Assembly: GCA_913058345.1 (NCBI GenBank)
Contig: CAJXQR010000001.1
Coordinates: 372,001 to 436,000, forward strand
Reading direction: 5' to 3'
DNA from: an uncultured Gammaproteobacteria bacterium
GTDB taxonomy: Bacteria > Pseudomonadota > Gammaproteobacteria > Pseudomonadales > Porticoccaceae
DNA length: 64,000 bases
Shown here piece by piece: positions 9,643 to 18,020 of the stretch. The position numbers and the translations under genes were made by a program. Under the pieces are notes generated by a model that was not told where the DNA came from, did no database searches, and was given only the letters and a program-made list of their open reading frames with translations. The stretch's first letter is position 1; every line of letters begins with the position of its first letter.

Positions 9643-9670
9643 CAGATACCTGTATAGTCATACAGTGAAA
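9643..9670 (-). promoter_or_regulatory. recA promoter overlapping the LexA box
   Basis: On the - strand TTTCAC (plus 9665-9670) and TATCTG (plus 9643-9648) are 16 bases apart, with the LexA palindrome filling the spacer. This is the layout of the E. coli recA promoter. The hexamers are only moderate matches. Confidence 0.55.
9650..9665. promoter_or_regulatory. LexA (SOS) box
   Basis: CTGTATAGTCATACAG fits the gammaproteobacterial CTGT-N8-ACAG consensus exactly, with near-perfect dyad symmetry. It lies ~180 bp upstream of recA and ~100 bp upstream of the divergent epoxide hydrolase, so it could affect both, though recA is the expected target. Confidence 0.85.
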
Positions 9671-9765
9671 TATTATTTAGAGGAGCAGTTGACCTCGCTG
9701 GTAACAGCCGCTAGTTTAACAACCCATGCACTTAGCAAGAATATAACAACCATAGTGAGCTCAAT

Positions 9766-10908
9766 ATGAGTAACGACGCCATTAGACCCTTCGTAATAGC
9801 GGTAAGCGATGGGACTCTCGACGATTTAAAACAGCGGCTTGCTAACACCCGTTGGCCCGAAAAAGAAACCGTTGACGACTGGTCCCAGGGCATTCCCCTG
9901 GCTTATACCCAGGAGGTTTGTGACTATTGGCTCAATAGTTATGACTGGCGAGCACGAGAGGCTTTACTCAATAAAAACCCTCAGTTTATAACCGAGCTCA
10001 ATGGCCTCGACATCCATTTCATACATGCACGTTCGCCCCATCCACAAGCGCGTCCGTTACTAATGACACACGGCTGGCCCGGCTCCATCGTTGAGTTCCA
10101 GAAAGTGATTTCGCCCTTAATCGACCCGGTGGCCCACGGAGGTAACGCTGAAGATGCCTTCCATGTGGTGTGCCCTGCCCTACCGGGCTATGGGTTTTCG
10201 GACAAACCAAAAGATACCGGCTGGAACGTCGAGAAAATTGCCCAGACCTGGAATCAACTGATGCTAAGGCTCGACTACAATACCTATTTCGCTCAGGGCG
10301 GTGATTGGGGAGCAGCGGTAACGGCTGCTATAGGCATGCAAAATCTGGGTAACTGCCAGGCAATTCACATCAACATGGTGATTGTTGAGCCCGACCCAGC
10401 GACGCTCGATAAGCTAACACCCCTCGAACAAAGTGCCCTGGCCGGCATGCAGCATTATAGTGATTTCGACTCGGGCTACTCTAAGCAACAAAGTACTCGA
10501 CCTCAGACTGTCGGTTACGGCTTGAGTGATTCCCCCGTCGGGCAAATGGCCTGGATACTCGAGAAATATTGGGCCTGGATGGATTGCGATGGCCACCCAG
10601 AAAACGTAGTCACGAAAGACGAGCTGCTGGACAACATTATGCTCTATTGGTGTAACGCCAGTGCAGCCTCTTCTGCCCGTCTCTACTGGGAGAGTTTTAA
10701 CGATTTGTCCCGCGACGAGATTGTTCTACCCACCGGTTGTAGTGTCTATCCGAAAGAGATATTTCGCGCGTCGCGTCGTTGGGCTGAGCGGCGCTTTAAG
10801 AATCTCATCCACTGGAATGAACTTGAAAAAGGGGGACACTTTGCCGCCTTTGAAGTACCAGAGACCTTTATTAGCGAAATACGGCATTGTTTTCGCCAGC
10901 TGTGCTAA
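9766..10908 (+). CDS. epoxide hydrolase (EHN-type alpha/beta hydrolase)
   Basis: A 380-residue soluble enzyme of the microsomal-type epoxide hydrolase group. It has an N-terminal EHN domain (~1-110; PFVIAVSDGTLDDLKQRL, TRWPE), the oxyanion motif HGWPGS at 102-107, the nucleophile Asp180 in GGDWGA, and the base His358 in KGGHFAAFE. Family members open epoxides through a covalent aspartyl ester to give vicinal diols. Its length is typical. The epoxide is unknown; the neighbouring acyl-CoA catabolic genes suggest a lipid, terpenoid or pollutant-derived epoxide. It converges on the acyl-CoA dehydrogenase gene. Confidence 0.88.
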   Translation: MSNDAIRPFVIAVSDGTLDDLKQRLANTRWPEKETVDDWSQGIPLAYTQEVCDYWLNSYDWRAREALLNKNPQFITELNGLDIHFIHARSPHPQARPLLMTHGWPGSIVEFQKVISPLIDPVAHGGNAEDAFHVVCPALPGYGFSDKPKDTGWNVEKIAQTWNQLMLRLDYNTYFAQGGDWGAAVTAAIGMQNLGNCQAIHINMVIVEPDPATLDKLTPLEQSALAGMQHYSDFDSGYSKQQSTRPQTVGYGLSDSPVGQMAWILEKYWAWMDCDGHPENVVTKDELLDNIMLYWCNASAASSARLYWESFNDLSRDEIVLPTGCSVYPKEIFRASRRWAERRFKNLIHWNELEKGGHFAAFEVPETFISEIRHCFRQLC

Positions 10909-11141
10909 AAATGCCATGTAAAAACATCAGCAAAAGATCAGTCAAAAGATTCTTCTGTAAAGTGCTTTTAACGGACTTTTTATTGATGAGTCCAAATGCC
11001 ACACCGCAGCCTATCAACAGCTCGGGGGCTCCCTCATCGATAACCCTATGACTGCTCCACCGCTGCTCACTATTGCCACTCCGGCTATTCGATGTCGCTA
11101 AATCTTCATGCGAGTACCAAGTAATCTTTGCGATTCTTTTA

Positions 11142-12320
11142 TTAAAAAGCCATTTGCTTAGCCGCTAGCTCACGCATAATTTCTTCCGACCCACCGCCAA
11201 TAGCATAGACACGCACCTCGCGGTAAATGCGTTCTACTTTATTACCGTGCATAAAACCACTACCGCCAAAGACCTGAACTGCCTCACGAGCGCAAAATTC
11301 CATCGTTTCAGCGGCCATTAATTTGACCATGCTCAATTCGCTAATAGGCATACTTTCGTTTTCCATTTGCCAGGCGGTTTTTTCAATAAATGCCTGAGTT
11401 GCAGCAATGCGTTTAGTCATTTCAACAAACTTATGGCGAATCACTTGATGATCAACTAAACGCTGACCAAACGTTTTACGCTCCCTTGCCCAGGCGACAG
11501 CCTCATCCATACACACCATGGCCAGAGCATTAGCCATTGCTGCCAGGCCCAAACGTTCAGCATTGAAATTACCAACGATAATACCGAAGCCTTTATTTTC
11601 TACACCAATCAGGTTTTCCACGGGCACTTTACAGTCATTAAAATACAGTGCTGCTGTATCGGAAGAATGCCAACCCATTTTTTTCAATGAGGTCGCAGTA
11701 AATCCCGGCGTGTCTTTTTCAATTAATAACAGAGAAATGCCGGAACGACCCGAACCACCCGTGCGTACCGCAACGGTAAAAAAATCTGCCCGCGTGCCGC
11801 TGGTAATAAACATTTTAGAACCGTTAACAATGTAGTGATCACCTTCACGCCTGGCTGTGGTCTGCAGATTGGCAACATCAGAACCACCCGATGGCTCTGT
11901 AATCGCCAGAGCGGAAATTTTTTCGCCGGACACAATCCCAGGAATTATCCTCGCCTTCATCGCCTCGGTGCCTTGATTGACAATGGGCGGCATGCCAATA
12001 GTGTGGGTAATCAAGCTGGAATTAACGCCCCCACCTCCAGCCCGGGCTTGCTCCTGGGCCGAAATAATACTAAAAAAGTGATCCGTTTCAGGCACACCGC
12101 CATACTCCTCGGGGTAGCCCATTTGCAGAACACCCAGCTGTGCCGCCTTTGGGTAAAGCTCACGGGGGAAAATGCCCGCCGCTTCCCAGTCACTGAGATT
12201 CGGTGCTATTTCTTTATCGACAAAACGACGATACATATGCCGCCAGGCGTCATGATCCTCATTGTAGTAAAGTTTGCTCAGAGGCTGGTCGAACCAGGAC
12301 GTAAAATCACTAAGGGGCAT
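11142..12320 (-). CDS. acyl-CoA dehydrogenase, paralogue A
   Basis: A 392-residue FAD-dependent acyl-CoA dehydrogenase that would form an alpha,beta-double bond in an acyl-CoA and pass electrons to ETF. It has the family order: N-terminal helices, the FAD/substrate segment ALAITEPSGGSDVANL (137-152), and the C-terminal helical domain with FGGSGFMHGNKVERIYREVRV. The usual Glu of YEGT is Gly here (IGGGSEEI), whereas Glu255 in NFNAERLG lies where isovaleryl-CoA dehydrogenase keeps its base. The ATG at 12320 was chosen over 12371 because GAGGA sits 6 bases upstream and the start aligns with paralogue B. Same length as B and very similar; possibly its heteromeric partner, as in FadE28/FadE29. Confidence 0.9.
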   Translation of the reverse strand: MPLSDFTSWFDQPLSKLYYNEDHDAWRHMYRRFVDKEIAPNLSDWEAAGIFPRELYPKAAQLGVLQMGYPEEYGGVPETDHFFSIISAQEQARAGGGGVNSSLITHTIGMPPIVNQGTEAMKARIIPGIVSGEKISALAITEPSGGSDVANLQTTARREGDHYIVNGSKMFITSGTRADFFTVAVRTGGSGRSGISLLLIEKDTPGFTATSLKKMGWHSSDTAALYFNDCKVPVENLIGVENKGFGIIVGNFNAERLGLAAMANALAMVCMDEAVAWARERKTFGQRLVDHQVIRHKFVEMTKRIAATQAFIEKTAWQMENESMPISELSMVKLMAAETMEFCAREAVQVFGGSGFMHGNKVERIYREVRVYAIGGGSEEIMRELAAKQMAF

Positions 12321-12678
12321 GTTAATTCCTCGATAACTTTTCGCTGTCCGGCCTAAACCCAACTGCGTCAAGTATCATCCCTAAGGACAGTGATCAGCCG
12401 ACAAAATGTTAAGTCCGGTAACGAAACTCAAGCACGACTTTAGGGAGCGTCGTGCTGGTTAGATAATGGGAATTATTTTAACGATTGATCGGTGTCTGAC
12501 CCAGCGTTCAACTATTTATCGTTCACTCAAAGGGGAAGCACAAAAAACAGCAAGGCCTTAACCTGGCTGCTTCACCCAACGGCAAGCATGCAGCTTATAA
12601 GGAACCAATTGGCGAGGCAGCCCAATTTCAATAGAGAGGCGTCTTAATTGAAGGACTGGAAAATACTGACGTGGCGAC
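12321..12678. other. 358-bp gap between the two acyl-CoA dehydrogenase genes
   Basis: No supported gene. Because the gap is long compared with the tight operon upstream, paralogue A probably has its own promoter here. No operator or terminator that I can defend. Confidence 0.45.
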
Positions 12679-13857
12679 TTATAAACCCAGCTGTCGAGCA
12701 GCCAGGTCTCGCATGATTTCTTCCGAGCCTCCGCCGATAGCATAGACCCGCACTTCGCGATAAATACGCTCCACTTTATTACCACGCATATACCCCATGC
12801 CACCAAATATTTGGAGAGCTTCTCGCGCACAATATTCCATGGTTTCTGTTGCGTGGACTTTAAGCAGGCTTAGCTCGGTGACCGGTACTTCACCTTCCTG
12901 CATTTGCAGTGCTGTGCGCTCCATCATTGCCTGTGAGGTAAGAATTCGTTTCGCCATCTCAGCAATTTTATGTCGAATGACCTGGTGTTCCATTAAACGA
13001 TGACCAAAGGTGATTCGCTCGCGAGCCCACGCAACAGCCTCATCCATACACACCATCGCCAGGCCCGTAGCAAAAGCAATAATGCCTAAACGCTCAGCGT
13101 TAAAATTGAGCATAATGCCCGGGAACCCTTTATTTTCAATGCCAATCAAATTTTCAACCGGCACACGGCAATCATCAAAAAACAAGGTGGCGGTGTCGGA
13201 AGACCACCAGCCCATTTTCTTTAATGCAGTTTGCGTAAAGCCCGGCGTGCCTTTTTCAATTAACAGCAAAGAGATCCCTTTACGCCCCTCTTCGCCGGTA
13301 CGCACGGCGACAGTGTAGTAATCGGCACGCATACCACTGGTAATATAGGTTTTAGAGCCATTAACAATGTAGTGATCGCCCTCTCTGCGCGCTGTCGTTT
13401 TCAGATTGGCAACATCCGAGCCACCCGCTGGCTCGGTCACAGCCAGGGCCGATATTTTTTCGCCACTAATCACTTCGGGCACAATACGGGCCTTCATTGC
13501 TTCTGTGCCCATTGCCAGTATCGGTGGCATACCAATACTGTGGCTATTTAAACTCGGATGTACGCCGCCACCGCCAGCGCGAGCCAGCTCCATACAGGTC
13601 ACAATATCGAAGAAGGGATCGGGCTTGTCGATACCGCCATACGCTTCGGGATAACCCAACTGCAGCAATCCAATATCGGCAGCTTTCTTGTAAAGCTCCC
13701 GAGGAAACGTTTCCGCCTCCTCCCATTCTTCAACATAGGGTGAAATTTCTTTATCGACAAAACTGCGCAGTGCACGACGCCAGGCTTCGTGATCCTCATT
13801 ATAGTATTGCCCGGAAAGGGGTTGATCGAACCACGAAGTAAAACTGCTTAAAGCCAT
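12679..13857 (-). CDS. acyl-CoA dehydrogenase, paralogue B
   Basis: A 392-residue acyl-CoA dehydrogenase, the last gene of the operon that starts at 16550 and collinear with paralogue A. Shared landmarks include FTSWFDQPL at the start, ALAVTEPAGGSDVANL (137-152), Glu255 in NFNAERLG as likely catalytic base, and IGGGSEEIMRDLA near the end, where the alternative Glu position is Gly. Both paralogues keep a complete set of family motifs, so neither looks like a dead subunit. In actinobacterial steroid side-chain degradation two ACADs of this sort form an alpha2beta2 enzyme; whether A and B do so is inference. It lies 40 bp after the MaoC-like gene. Confidence 0.9.
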   Translation of the reverse strand: MALSSFTSWFDQPLSGQYYNEDHEAWRRALRSFVDKEISPYVEEWEEAETFPRELYKKAADIGLLQLGYPEAYGGIDKPDPFFDIVTCMELARAGGGGVHPSLNSHSIGMPPILAMGTEAMKARIVPEVISGEKISALAVTEPAGGSDVANLKTTARREGDHYIVNGSKTYITSGMRADYYTVAVRTGEEGRKGISLLLIEKGTPGFTQTALKKMGWWSSDTATLFFDDCRVPVENLIGIENKGFPGIMLNFNAERLGIIAFATGLAMVCMDEAVAWARERITFGHRLMEHQVIRHKIAEMAKRILTSQAMMERTALQMQEGEVPVTELSLLKVHATETMEYCAREALQIFGGMGYMRGNKVERIYREVRVYAIGGGSEEIMRDLAARQLGL

Positions 13858-13897
13858 AATAATCTCTAATTTTCAATTTATTATTAATCGTAAAAAC

Positions 13898-14341
13898 TCA
13901 AGAAGGTCGTACAGCTGGCAATTCAAGCGTCAGGGCAGCCGGCACACAAAGTCCACTCTCGGTAGATATATTAATTCTTACGTCCACCAAATGCTGATCA
14001 TTTTCGTTGTAACACTTTTCGACTGTTCCCTCGCCTTGTAAAGTGTCACCCGCATAGATAGAGCTACGCATTTGCATTTGTCGTTTGCGAATAAAGACGT
14101 GGGGGCCAGCCCAATCAGTGACAACTCTATCGATAAAACCTTCAATCGCCATGGTATTTAAATAAATTTCTTTTTGTCCCTGATGTCGAGCGTAGGCCGG
14201 ATTATGATGCCCGGGAAAATAATCCTGTGTGGCAGCGGCATCGAGAATCACTCGTTCAAAAGGGACGTCCATAGTGATTTGTGTCACAACATCCCCCTCG
14301 CTAATTTCATTCCAGTATTTAAAGGTAATGTCGCGACTCAT
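13898..14341 (-). CDS. MaoC-like enoyl-CoA hydratase (ChsH1-like)
   Basis: A 147-residue single hot-dog-fold protein. AATQDYFPGHHNPAYAR contains Asp40 and His45 with four residues between, the Asp-x4-His dyad of hydratase-2-type MaoC enzymes, including ChsH1 of the steroid pathway. It would add water to the enoyl-CoA made by the dehydrogenases. Its start overlaps the stop of the upstream MaoC-N gene by 4 bp, so the two are probably translationally coupled and form a heterodimer in which this chain is catalytic. Exact substrate unknown. Confidence 0.82.
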   Translation of the reverse strand: MSRDITFKYWNEISEGDVVTQITMDVPFERVILDAAATQDYFPGHHNPAYARHQGQKEIYLNTMAIEGFIDRVVTDWAGPHVFIRKRQMQMRSSIYAGDTLQGEGTVEKCYNENDQHLVDVRINISTESGLCVPAALTLELPAVRPS

Positions 14342-14877
14342 GATTCACCCTCCGGCACGTAATATCGAAATAAGCTATTGGTTTGCTCAGCAATGAGCTG
14401 TTCTCGCTGATTAAAGAATTTCGCTTTGGTAGTAAGAAAATGACCAACGCCTAACCGGGTTGTCTTTTCTTCTGACACATCAATCAGCTCGTCGACAACT
14501 GAAATGCGATCACCCAAATACAAGTGGCGATGAAACTCCGTATCCGTCGCAACATTAATTAAAGTATCACCTGGCAGCGGTATCTTCATGGCAATAAAAT
14601 AGTGTTCCCGCTCTTTCTCCGGGTGCCACTGTAAGGCCATGGCCCAGGTCAGCAATAGCCCTGGCGGGGCTACGATGCCACCCCATTGTTTATTGGCATA
14701 ATCTTCGTCCCAATAACTGGCATTGCCATCTTCCACCATAGAGCAATAAACCTTGATCATTTCCCAATTCACGGAGAATTCAGCAACAACGTTTTTACCC
14801 GGTTTATTCAGTAGTTTGACGGCATCTTCGTAGGTGCCGTAAGCCAGCGGAAAAGGCTCGTTAAATATTTCACTCAT
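14338..14877 (-). CDS. MaoC-N-type dehydratase-domain protein (like the ChsH2 N-terminal half)
   Basis: A 179-residue protein of the MaoC-N / FAS1-type dehydratase family, with the hot-dog segments VNWEMIKVYCSMVEDGNASYW and IVAPPGLLLTWAM. It lacks an obvious Asp-x4-His dyad, so it looks like the non-catalytic, acyl-chain-accommodating partner of the overlapping gene downstream. In mycobacterial ChsH2 this domain is fused to a DUF35 domain; here the DUF35 protein is the separate gene just upstream (26-bp gap). Role by analogy only. Confidence 0.78.
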   Translation of the reverse strand: MSEIFNEPFPLAYGTYEDAVKLLNKPGKNVVAEFSVNWEMIKVYCSMVEDGNASYWDEDYANKQWGGIVAPPGLLLTWAMALQWHPEKEREHYFIAMKIPLPGDTLINVATDTEFHRHLYLGDRISVVDELIDVSEEKTTRLGVGHFLTTKAKFFNQREQLIAEQTNSLFRYYVPEGES

Positions 14878-14903
14878 CGTACATCCTCACTCGTTATCTC
14901 TAT

Positions 14904-15332
14904 CTATGCAGGTTGAAATTGCGGAATTTTCATGTCGCCCCGCGTTTCAAACAACACTTCAACCGCCATATCCACACGCACCTTATCGACATCACAATTA
15001 AGCACGTTGGCCATCATTCGCGGGCCTTCGTCCAACTCAATAATAGCCAGTACATAAGGCAAATCCGCCTGATAAGACGGTAAAGGTGACTGGTAAATGA
15101 CCGAATAGCTATAGACCGTGCCTTTACCACTGAGCTGCTTCCAGCTGATGTCCTGGTTAAAACAAGTGGGGCACCAAAGGCGCGGATAATAAAAACTGGC
15201 GTCACATTGGCCACAATAGGGCAGCACCAGCTTTTCATCTTTGGCATGCTGCCAATAAGGCGCTGCGCAGTCAGTAATGCGCGGTTGGGGTTTGGCAGGA
15301 GGCGTTGCCGCTGCCGGCGTTAAATCACTCAT
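14904..15332 (-). CDS. zinc-ribbon OB-fold (DUF35) protein, partner of the thiolase-like protein
   Basis: A 142-residue DUF35 protein. Its N-terminal rubredoxin-like zinc ribbon has CGQCDASFYYPRLWCPTC (two CxxC pairs) and is followed by an OB fold (GKGTVYSYSVIYQSPLPSY, LPYVLAIIELDEGPRMMANV). DUF35 proteins lie beside thiolase-fold enzymes and form complexes with them; in steroid degradation the DUF35 domain of ChsH2 is needed for Ltp2 aldolase activity. It sits 39 bp downstream of the thiolase-like gene. The N-terminal Ala/Pro-rich stretch looks disordered. Confidence 0.87.
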   Translation of the reverse strand: MSDLTPAAATPPAKPQPRITDCAAPYWQHAKDEKLVLPYCGQCDASFYYPRLWCPTCFNQDISWKQLSGKGTVYSYSVIYQSPLPSYQADLPYVLAIIELDEGPRMMANVLNCDVDKVRVDMAVEVLFETRGDMKIPQFQPA

Positions 15333-15371
15333 ACTTATTACCTGTTATTTTTTCGGCGCACTCATTGCTGT

Positions 15372-16550
15372 TTAAGCACTGCGACCCAGAATTAATGTTG
15401 AATGCTCACTCATCATGCCACCGTAGGAATGCACAATACCGGCATTGGCTTTGTCGAGCTGACGCTCGCCGGCAATACCCATAATCTGGCGTATACCCTC
15501 AACGATCATCGACATCCCCGAGGCATCGCCGGTATGACCAAATGACAGTAAGCCGCCAAAGGTATTAACCGGGAAATCGCCACCTGGTCGCGCTGCACCC
15601 GACTGGAAGAATTCACCGCCCTTGCCTTGTGGACACAGACCCAGTTCCTCCATAAATACCAACGGATTAATACTAAAGGCATCGTAAATTTCGGCGAAAT
15701 CCATATCATTCGGTCCTAGGCCAGACATCGCATAGGCTTGCTGGCCCGACTTACTGCAACCGATATCGGTCAAACTTGTTGCCTGATGAATGTTGCGGTG
15801 GTTGTGAAACTCACCCATACCCAGTACATAGGCGGGTTGTTGATTGAGGCGTTTAGCGTAGGCCTCGCTGCACACCAGAAAGGCAGCGCCACCTTCCAGG
15901 GGAATGGAGCAATCGTAAAGATTAAAGGGTGAGGCAATGGGCCGCGACTGTCTTACTTTTTCAACGCTTAGGGCTTCGCCACCATAGGTACTGGCATCGG
16001 GGTTTAGCAAGGCCCACTCACGGCTCGCGACACAAACTTCCGCCAATTGTTCAGCGGTTGTCCCGTATTCGTGCATATGCCGGGTAGCCACTTGCGCATA
16101 AAGTGCGGGTATAAACGTCCCGTAGGGAAACTCATAAATTTCATGGCTAACCATCCGCGCCATAGACTCAGCACCACCCGTACTCACTTTGGGAAACTTG
16201 CCCGCGCCGACACACAGTACGCTATCGACCTTACCCTGTTGGATAGCCAGCACCGCCCGTTGCACCATCAAGCCATAGGTAGAGCCACCAGCATTCATAG
16301 TATCGGCAAACAAGGGCTTAATGCCGAGTTCTTCATAGAGTTGCTCGTGAACAAAAATATCATTGCTGCCGCCGCCCGCCATGCCTGAGGGACAAGCCAG
16401 TAAGCCTTGAATATCGCTGGGCTTAAGTGACCACTCGGCAAGAAACTGGCGAATAACTTCAATGTAGAGATCGTAACCATCCATATCAGGATAGCGACCG
16501 GGTTTCATTTCAGAGACGGCGGCAATGGCTACCGGGTTTGTATGGGACAT
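15372..16550 (-). CDS. thiolase-fold protein without catalytic Cys (Ltp2-like putative acyl-CoA retro-aldolase)
   Basis: A 392-residue protein of the SCP2-thiolase/lipid-transfer branch of the thiolase superfamily. Where thiolases carry the nucleophilic Cys (CATGST in SCP2-type enzymes), this protein reads NAGGST with Asn86. The second active-site Cys near the C-terminus is also absent (HSYGGMMSEHS). His339 in FGHTGDASG is kept. True thiolysis is therefore unlikely; the family precedent is Ltp2, an aldolase that cleaves beta-hydroxyacyl-CoAs together with a DUF35 partner, and a DUF35 gene is next door. It is the first gene of the operon, with AGGAGG 11 bases before the ATG. Substrate unknown. 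Confidence 0.82.
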   Translation of the reverse strand: MSHTNPVAIAAVSEMKPGRYPDMDGYDLYIEVIRQFLAEWSLKPSDIQGLLACPSGMAGGGSNDIFVHEQLYEELGIKPLFADTMNAGGSTYGLMVQRAVLAIQQGKVDSVLCVGAGKFPKVSTGGAESMARMVSHEIYEFPYGTFIPALYAQVATRHMHEYGTTAEQLAEVCVASREWALLNPDASTYGGEALSVEKVRQSRPIASPFNLYDCSIPLEGGAAFLVCSEAYAKRLNQQPAYVLGMGEFHNHRNIHQATSLTDIGCSKSGQQAYAMSGLGPNDMDFAEIYDAFSINPLVFMEELGLCPQGKGGEFFQSGAARPGGDFPVNTFGGLLSFGHTGDASGMSMIVEGIRQIMGIAGERQLDKANAGIVHSYGGMMSEHSTLILGRSA

Positions 16551-16577
16551 CTGTGGCTAAGCCTCCTGAATTTGTTC

Positions 16578-16605
16578 CTTATAATTGCCTTCTATAGTTA
16601 CTCAA
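16578..16605 (-). promoter_or_regulatory. candidate promoter of the thiolase-DUF35-MaoC-ACAD operon
   Basis: On the - strand TTGAGT (plus 16600-16605) and TATAAG (plus 16578-16583) are 16 bases apart, with the -10 about 27 bases upstream of the ATG at 16550. A reasonable sigma-70 match. Confidence 0.35.
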
Positions 16606-16800
16606 ATGAAGTCAGTATTCTATTGCGGCAAGCCTGAACCGCGCAAAATCATTGACCCACGGGTACTACTTTTGGGACGACATCTGTTTGCACACGCTAA
16701 GCCGCTATACCTTATGACATGCGCTCGGGCCCCTTAACAAATAAGAGCGAGCCCCTTCAAATCACGGAAAGAATTTCAATAATCGACATAAAAAAATCAA

Positions 16801-16833
16801 AAAAAACCGCGCTCCAAAGAACACGGCTTTTTT
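16801..16833. terminator. intrinsic terminator after the Zn alcohol dehydrogenase gene
   Basis: An A-run, then CCGCG, a 10-base loop and CACGG followed by a run of T. The stem has one G-U pair and one bulge and is flanked by A and T runs, so it can work on either strand. It lies 15 bp past the stop of the - strand gene that ends at 16848 and separates it from the operon downstream. Confidence 0.6.
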
Positions 16834-16847
16834 ATTCAACGATTAAC

Positions 16848-17900
16848 TTACCATTTAACAACCGTCGTACCGACATTGCCAAAACCGTGCATGGAGTCAA
16901 TAACAGAGGCAGCCTCTTCTACGCCAATCACATTTGTCACCATCGCTCCAGGCGTTAGCTTTCCAGATTTGACCATATTCAACATCGCGGGATAGCGTTG
17001 AGGTTGCATACCAATAGTGCCGACAAACTCAATTTCTCGGGCAACCATCACGTCGATAGGTAGCGCTATAAAGCCCTTCTCCGCCTGTGTGGTCAAACCA
17101 ATTTGCAGGTGTCGACCGCGTGAGCGCAGGCTCATCACTGAGTTCATGCAGGTGGTAGCAATACCCAGAGCGTCGACTGATATGTGTGCGCCCCCACCCG
17201 TAATTTCAACAACCTCTTCGCCAACATTACCGCTGGAGGCATTAACAGTGGCAACAGCGCCCATCTTCTTGGCCATCTCCAGATTTTGGTCATTGATATC
17301 AACAGCCACGACATTGGCGCCAAGCGCATTAGCAATTTGCGTTGCCGCAAGACCAATACCACCACAACCGTGGATCGCCACCCAATCACCGGCACCCACT
17401 TTTGCCTGGTCGACAATGCCGTGGAAAGAGGTCATAAAACGACAGCCCATGCTCGCAGCTTCAACAAAGTCTATCGACTCATCCAGCAACACAAGATTGA
17501 GATCGGCACCGACCACGTGGGCGTATTCACCGTAGCCCCCCGAACAACCAAAGCCAGCAAGATTGGCGTTGATGCAAACATTTTGATGGCCAGAATGACA
17601 GTGAACGCAGTTGCCACAACCAAAAATAAAGGGGCAAATCACCCTGTCACCCGCCTTATAGGCGGTCACATTTTTACCGACTTCTTCGACCACACCACAG
17701 AACTCATGGCCAATGACATGAGGCAATTCAGGCTGCAAACCAATCCATTCCCAATCACCATCGCACACGTGGCAATCGCTACGACAAACACCATTGGCCG
17801 CCACTTTAATAATGGCATCGTCAGGCCCGCACTTGGGTTCAGGCCAGTTATTGTGGATTTTCATGGGCGTTCTAAAGGCTTCAAGGACAGCTGCTTTCAT
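16848..17900 (-). CDS. zinc-dependent alcohol dehydrogenase (MDR family)
   Basis: A 350-residue medium-chain dehydrogenase. Catalytic zinc ligands are a Cys in NGVCRSDCH and His-Glu in IGHEFCGVVEEVG. The structural zinc loop is complete (CGNCVHCHSGHQNVC). The Rossmann glycines lie in HGCGGIGLAATQIA, followed by VVAVDIND, where the Asp favours NAD over NADP. It would oxidise an alcohol to an aldehyde or ketone. It has its own terminator and is separate from the retro-aldol-like operon, though on the same strand. Substrate not predictable. Confidence 0.88.
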   Translation of the reverse strand: MKAAVLEAFRTPMKIHNNWPEPKCGPDDAIIKVAANGVCRSDCHVCDGDWEWIGLQPELPHVIGHEFCGVVEEVGKNVTAYKAGDRVICPFIFGCGNCVHCHSGHQNVCINANLAGFGCSGGYGEYAHVVGADLNLVLLDESIDFVEAASMGCRFMTSFHGIVDQAKVGAGDWVAIHGCGGIGLAATQIANALGANVVAVDINDQNLEMAKKMGAVATVNASSGNVGEEVVEITGGGAHISVDALGIATTCMNSVMSLRSRGRHLQIGLTTQAEKGFIALPIDVMVAREIEFVGTIGMQPQRYPAMLNMVKSGKLTPGAMVTNVIGVEEAASVIDSMHGFGNVGTTVVKW

Positions 17901-18020
17901 GGTCTTGCTCCGTGTTATAACCCGAGAGAATCTCTGGGCAATTATTATTGTGTACCAGACTATTTTTTGCTGCAGGCTCTGTCAAGCTTATACGCTGTGT
18001 TGCTTAAAAGACAAGAACAG

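Noticed and set aside
12558..12830. Small frame across the end of ACAD paralogue B
   Set aside because: It overlaps the coding end of a clear gene in another frame and has no recognisable product.
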